Of a stretch of 64,000 nucleotides of DNA, positions 62,654 to 64,000 are shown piece after piece. Position 1 is the stretch's first letter, and the number at the start of each line of letters is the position of its first letter. The position numbers and the translations under genes are program-made. The notes beneath the pieces were generated by a model. The model had not been told where the DNA came from and searched no databases. It was given only the letters and a program-made list of their open reading frames with translations. This DNA is from Thunnus maccoyii (Eukaryota > Chordata > Actinopteri > Scombriformes > Scombridae), in assembly GCF_910596095.1 (NCBI RefSeq), contig NC_056536.1, forward strand, positions 17,097,291 to 17,161,290, written 5' to 3'.

Positions 62654-63076
62654 ATGAGAGCTAAGGTTTGTGTTTAATGTCTGGATGATCATATAATTAT
62701 GTTCTCCTGTTGTGCTAACACTTGCTAGCTTACAGGCTCGAGTTGGTCGAAGGGCTCACGCAGCACGTTCATTAGTGTTCAACTGTAAAATGTTAGCTTT
62801 TCAACTTGTGTCTTAGTTGAGTGTAACGTTAATTGTGTGTCGCCATATGTGCGTGAATAAATAGAAAAACAATAATGAACGCTTGTCTTTCTCTTACAGT
62901 GGAGAAAGAAGCGCATGCGCAGGTAAGATAAGGTTCAGCGCACGTTTTTACAGTCATGCGGTAGTCAAGTCCAACTCTACACCGTGTTTGAGTATTTATT
63001 TTCCTCTAACTGACCGTTGTGATCACGTTATAGGCTGAAGCGTAAAAGGAGAAAGATGAGGCAGAGGTCCAAGTAA
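62654..63076 (+). CDS. rpl41: 60S ribosomal protein L41 (eL41), complete
   Basis: Three coding exons: 62654-62665, 62900-62922 and 63034-63076 (TAA). They total 78 nt, 25 residues: MRAKWRKKRMRRLKRKRRK followed by MRQRSK. This is the invariant, extremely basic eL41 peptide bridging the ribosomal subunits, too short for ordinary ORF calls. The start is the first ATG of the spliced message. It lies downstream of pa2g4 on the same strand, as in mammals. Confidence 0.97.
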
Positions 63077-63346
63077 ACGGTCCCCTCCGCCATGGCTGTG
63101 ACATCACATGCTGCCCACAAACAGGCTGGTGAACACAGCTGGAGACCCAGGTCCCCTCCGCATGTCAAGGCTTGAGGCCAGTGGCGTCCATATCGACCAG
63201 AGGCCGGGGAGCATCAGCAGCTGATTGATGCTGGAGAGCTGATTCAAGTCCTGCTGGATGACGGGCTGTTCCTCTGGGACATTTGGGACTCTCTGTTTTT
63301 AATTCCTCAACTTTTGTCATTTGTTTTTGTTTATACTGTGATTAAA
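63077..63346 (+). other. rpl41: rpl41 3' UTR with ATTAAA at 63341-63346
   Basis: About 270 bases without coding potential end at the variant signal ATTAAA, followed by a GGTTTTGGTTTATAAAAATT downstream region. Confidence 0.6.
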
Positions 63347-63516
63347 GGTTTTGGTTTATAAAAATTATTTACATGTCTTGTTTTTTTTTTACACAACAAA
63401 TTGACTTTCATTGCCCAAGTATTTCCATTGGTGGTGATTTTGAAACACTAATGTCCTGAGGAAGCGGCTTATCTGTCCTCTTCTAGGTGAGATGTTCAGG
63501 CAGCCTGAGTCAAAAG

Positions 63517-63549
<33 letters not shown>

Positions 63550-63700
63550 CCTTATACAAAAGTCATAGTAGGAAAAACACTTCGAGGTCAACAGAGCCAC
63601 AGTTAGATTAGTATTTACTGTGCGTTTCCTATTTTAACAGGTCAGAGTGCTGTTAGTTACTAAATCAGGTGACTGCCCTGAGTGGTGGATTTATTAAGGT
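63347..63700. other. intergenic DNA with poly-T (63520-63549)
   Basis: No gene was recognised. A 30-base T run is the only notable sequence. Confidence 0.6.
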
Positions 63701-63945
63701 CCTATATTCAAGAATAATTGTATGGCATTGTAAAAACACTCCATTGTGAGTAAAAGTCTTTCATTCAAAAATTTCATTTGGAAACAAATATTCTCAAAAT
63801 GTACTTGGGTATAAAAAGCAAGCAGAGGCCTAACAGAAATACTCAAGTTAAAGTAGTGCAAAATTGTACCTCAGTATAGTACATGGGTAAATGTACTTAA
63901 TTACTTTATACTACTGCACTAACTAATAACACCGCCTGGTATAAT
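63700..63945. repeat. likely fish interspersed repeat rich in AGTA/TACTT motifs
   Basis: Phrases such as AAAGTAGTGCAAAATTGTAC, GTAAATGTACTTAATTACTT and ACTACTGCACTAAC match a pattern I recognise from ubiquitous non-autonomous repeats in fish genomes (possibly hAT-derived). Ends and family cannot be fixed by eye. Confidence 0.45.
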
Positions 63946-64000
63946 AGAAGGAAAACGTGTTTCTTCATTCCCTGCTATAGAAACAATGTAATTTAAATAA

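Overview
The window looks like nuclear DNA of a ray-finned (probably percomorph) fish. The genes are split into vertebrate-type exons with GT-AG introns, the intergenic DNA is AT-rich with long CA/GA/homopolymer tracts, and the dispersed repeats (Tc1-like elements, a tRNA-derived SINE, an I-clade-like LINE fragment) are of teleost type. There are seven protein-coding genes, all with clear vertebrate orthologues: ikzf4 (3' part only), wnt1, wnt10b, arf3, erbb3, pa2g4 and rpl41. All are on the + strand except wnt1. I reconstructed every coding exon by hand from splice sites and reading phase; for the six genes complete in the window all phases close.

Layout. 1-2.8 kb: last five coding exons of ikzf4, then a probable long 3' UTR to about 4.7 kb. 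4.7-17.4 kb: about 12.7 kb without a recognised gene, holding a dispersed repeat, a CpG-containing promoter-like patch with a short ORF near 9.1 kb, a dead Tc1 transposon and several GC-richer blocks that look regulatory. 17.4-22.7 kb: wnt1 on the - strand. 22.7-26.0 kb: divergent wnt1/wnt10b intergenic region. 26.0-28.3 kb: wnt10b. 31.7-36.4 kb: arf3 with a long AU-rich 3' UTR. 39.1-53.6 kb: erbb3 in 28 coding exons. 55.4-60.9 kb: pa2g4. 62.5-63.4 kb: rpl41.

Function. wnt1 and wnt10b are head-to-head secreted Wnt ligands, the same divergent pairing as in mammals. ErbB3 is a neuregulin receptor pseudokinase; PA2G4 (EBP1) was named as an ErbB3-binding protein and sits just downstream of it, as in mammals. 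ARF3 is a Golgi GTPase, RPL41 a 25-residue ribosomal protein, IKZF4 a zinc-finger repressor. In human the WNT1-WNT10B-ARF3 group and the IKZF4-ERBB3-PA2G4-RPL41 group are separate blocks on 12q13; here the first lies inside the second.

I found no exotic undescribed system. The more interesting leads are a 27-codon in-frame intron in the erbb3 pseudokinase domain, a DYG in place of DFG in that domain, an overlapping uORF on wnt10b, candidate wnt1/wnt10b regulatory blocks and a possible unannotated transcript starting near 9.1 kb. These are readings by eye; no alignment or search was run.
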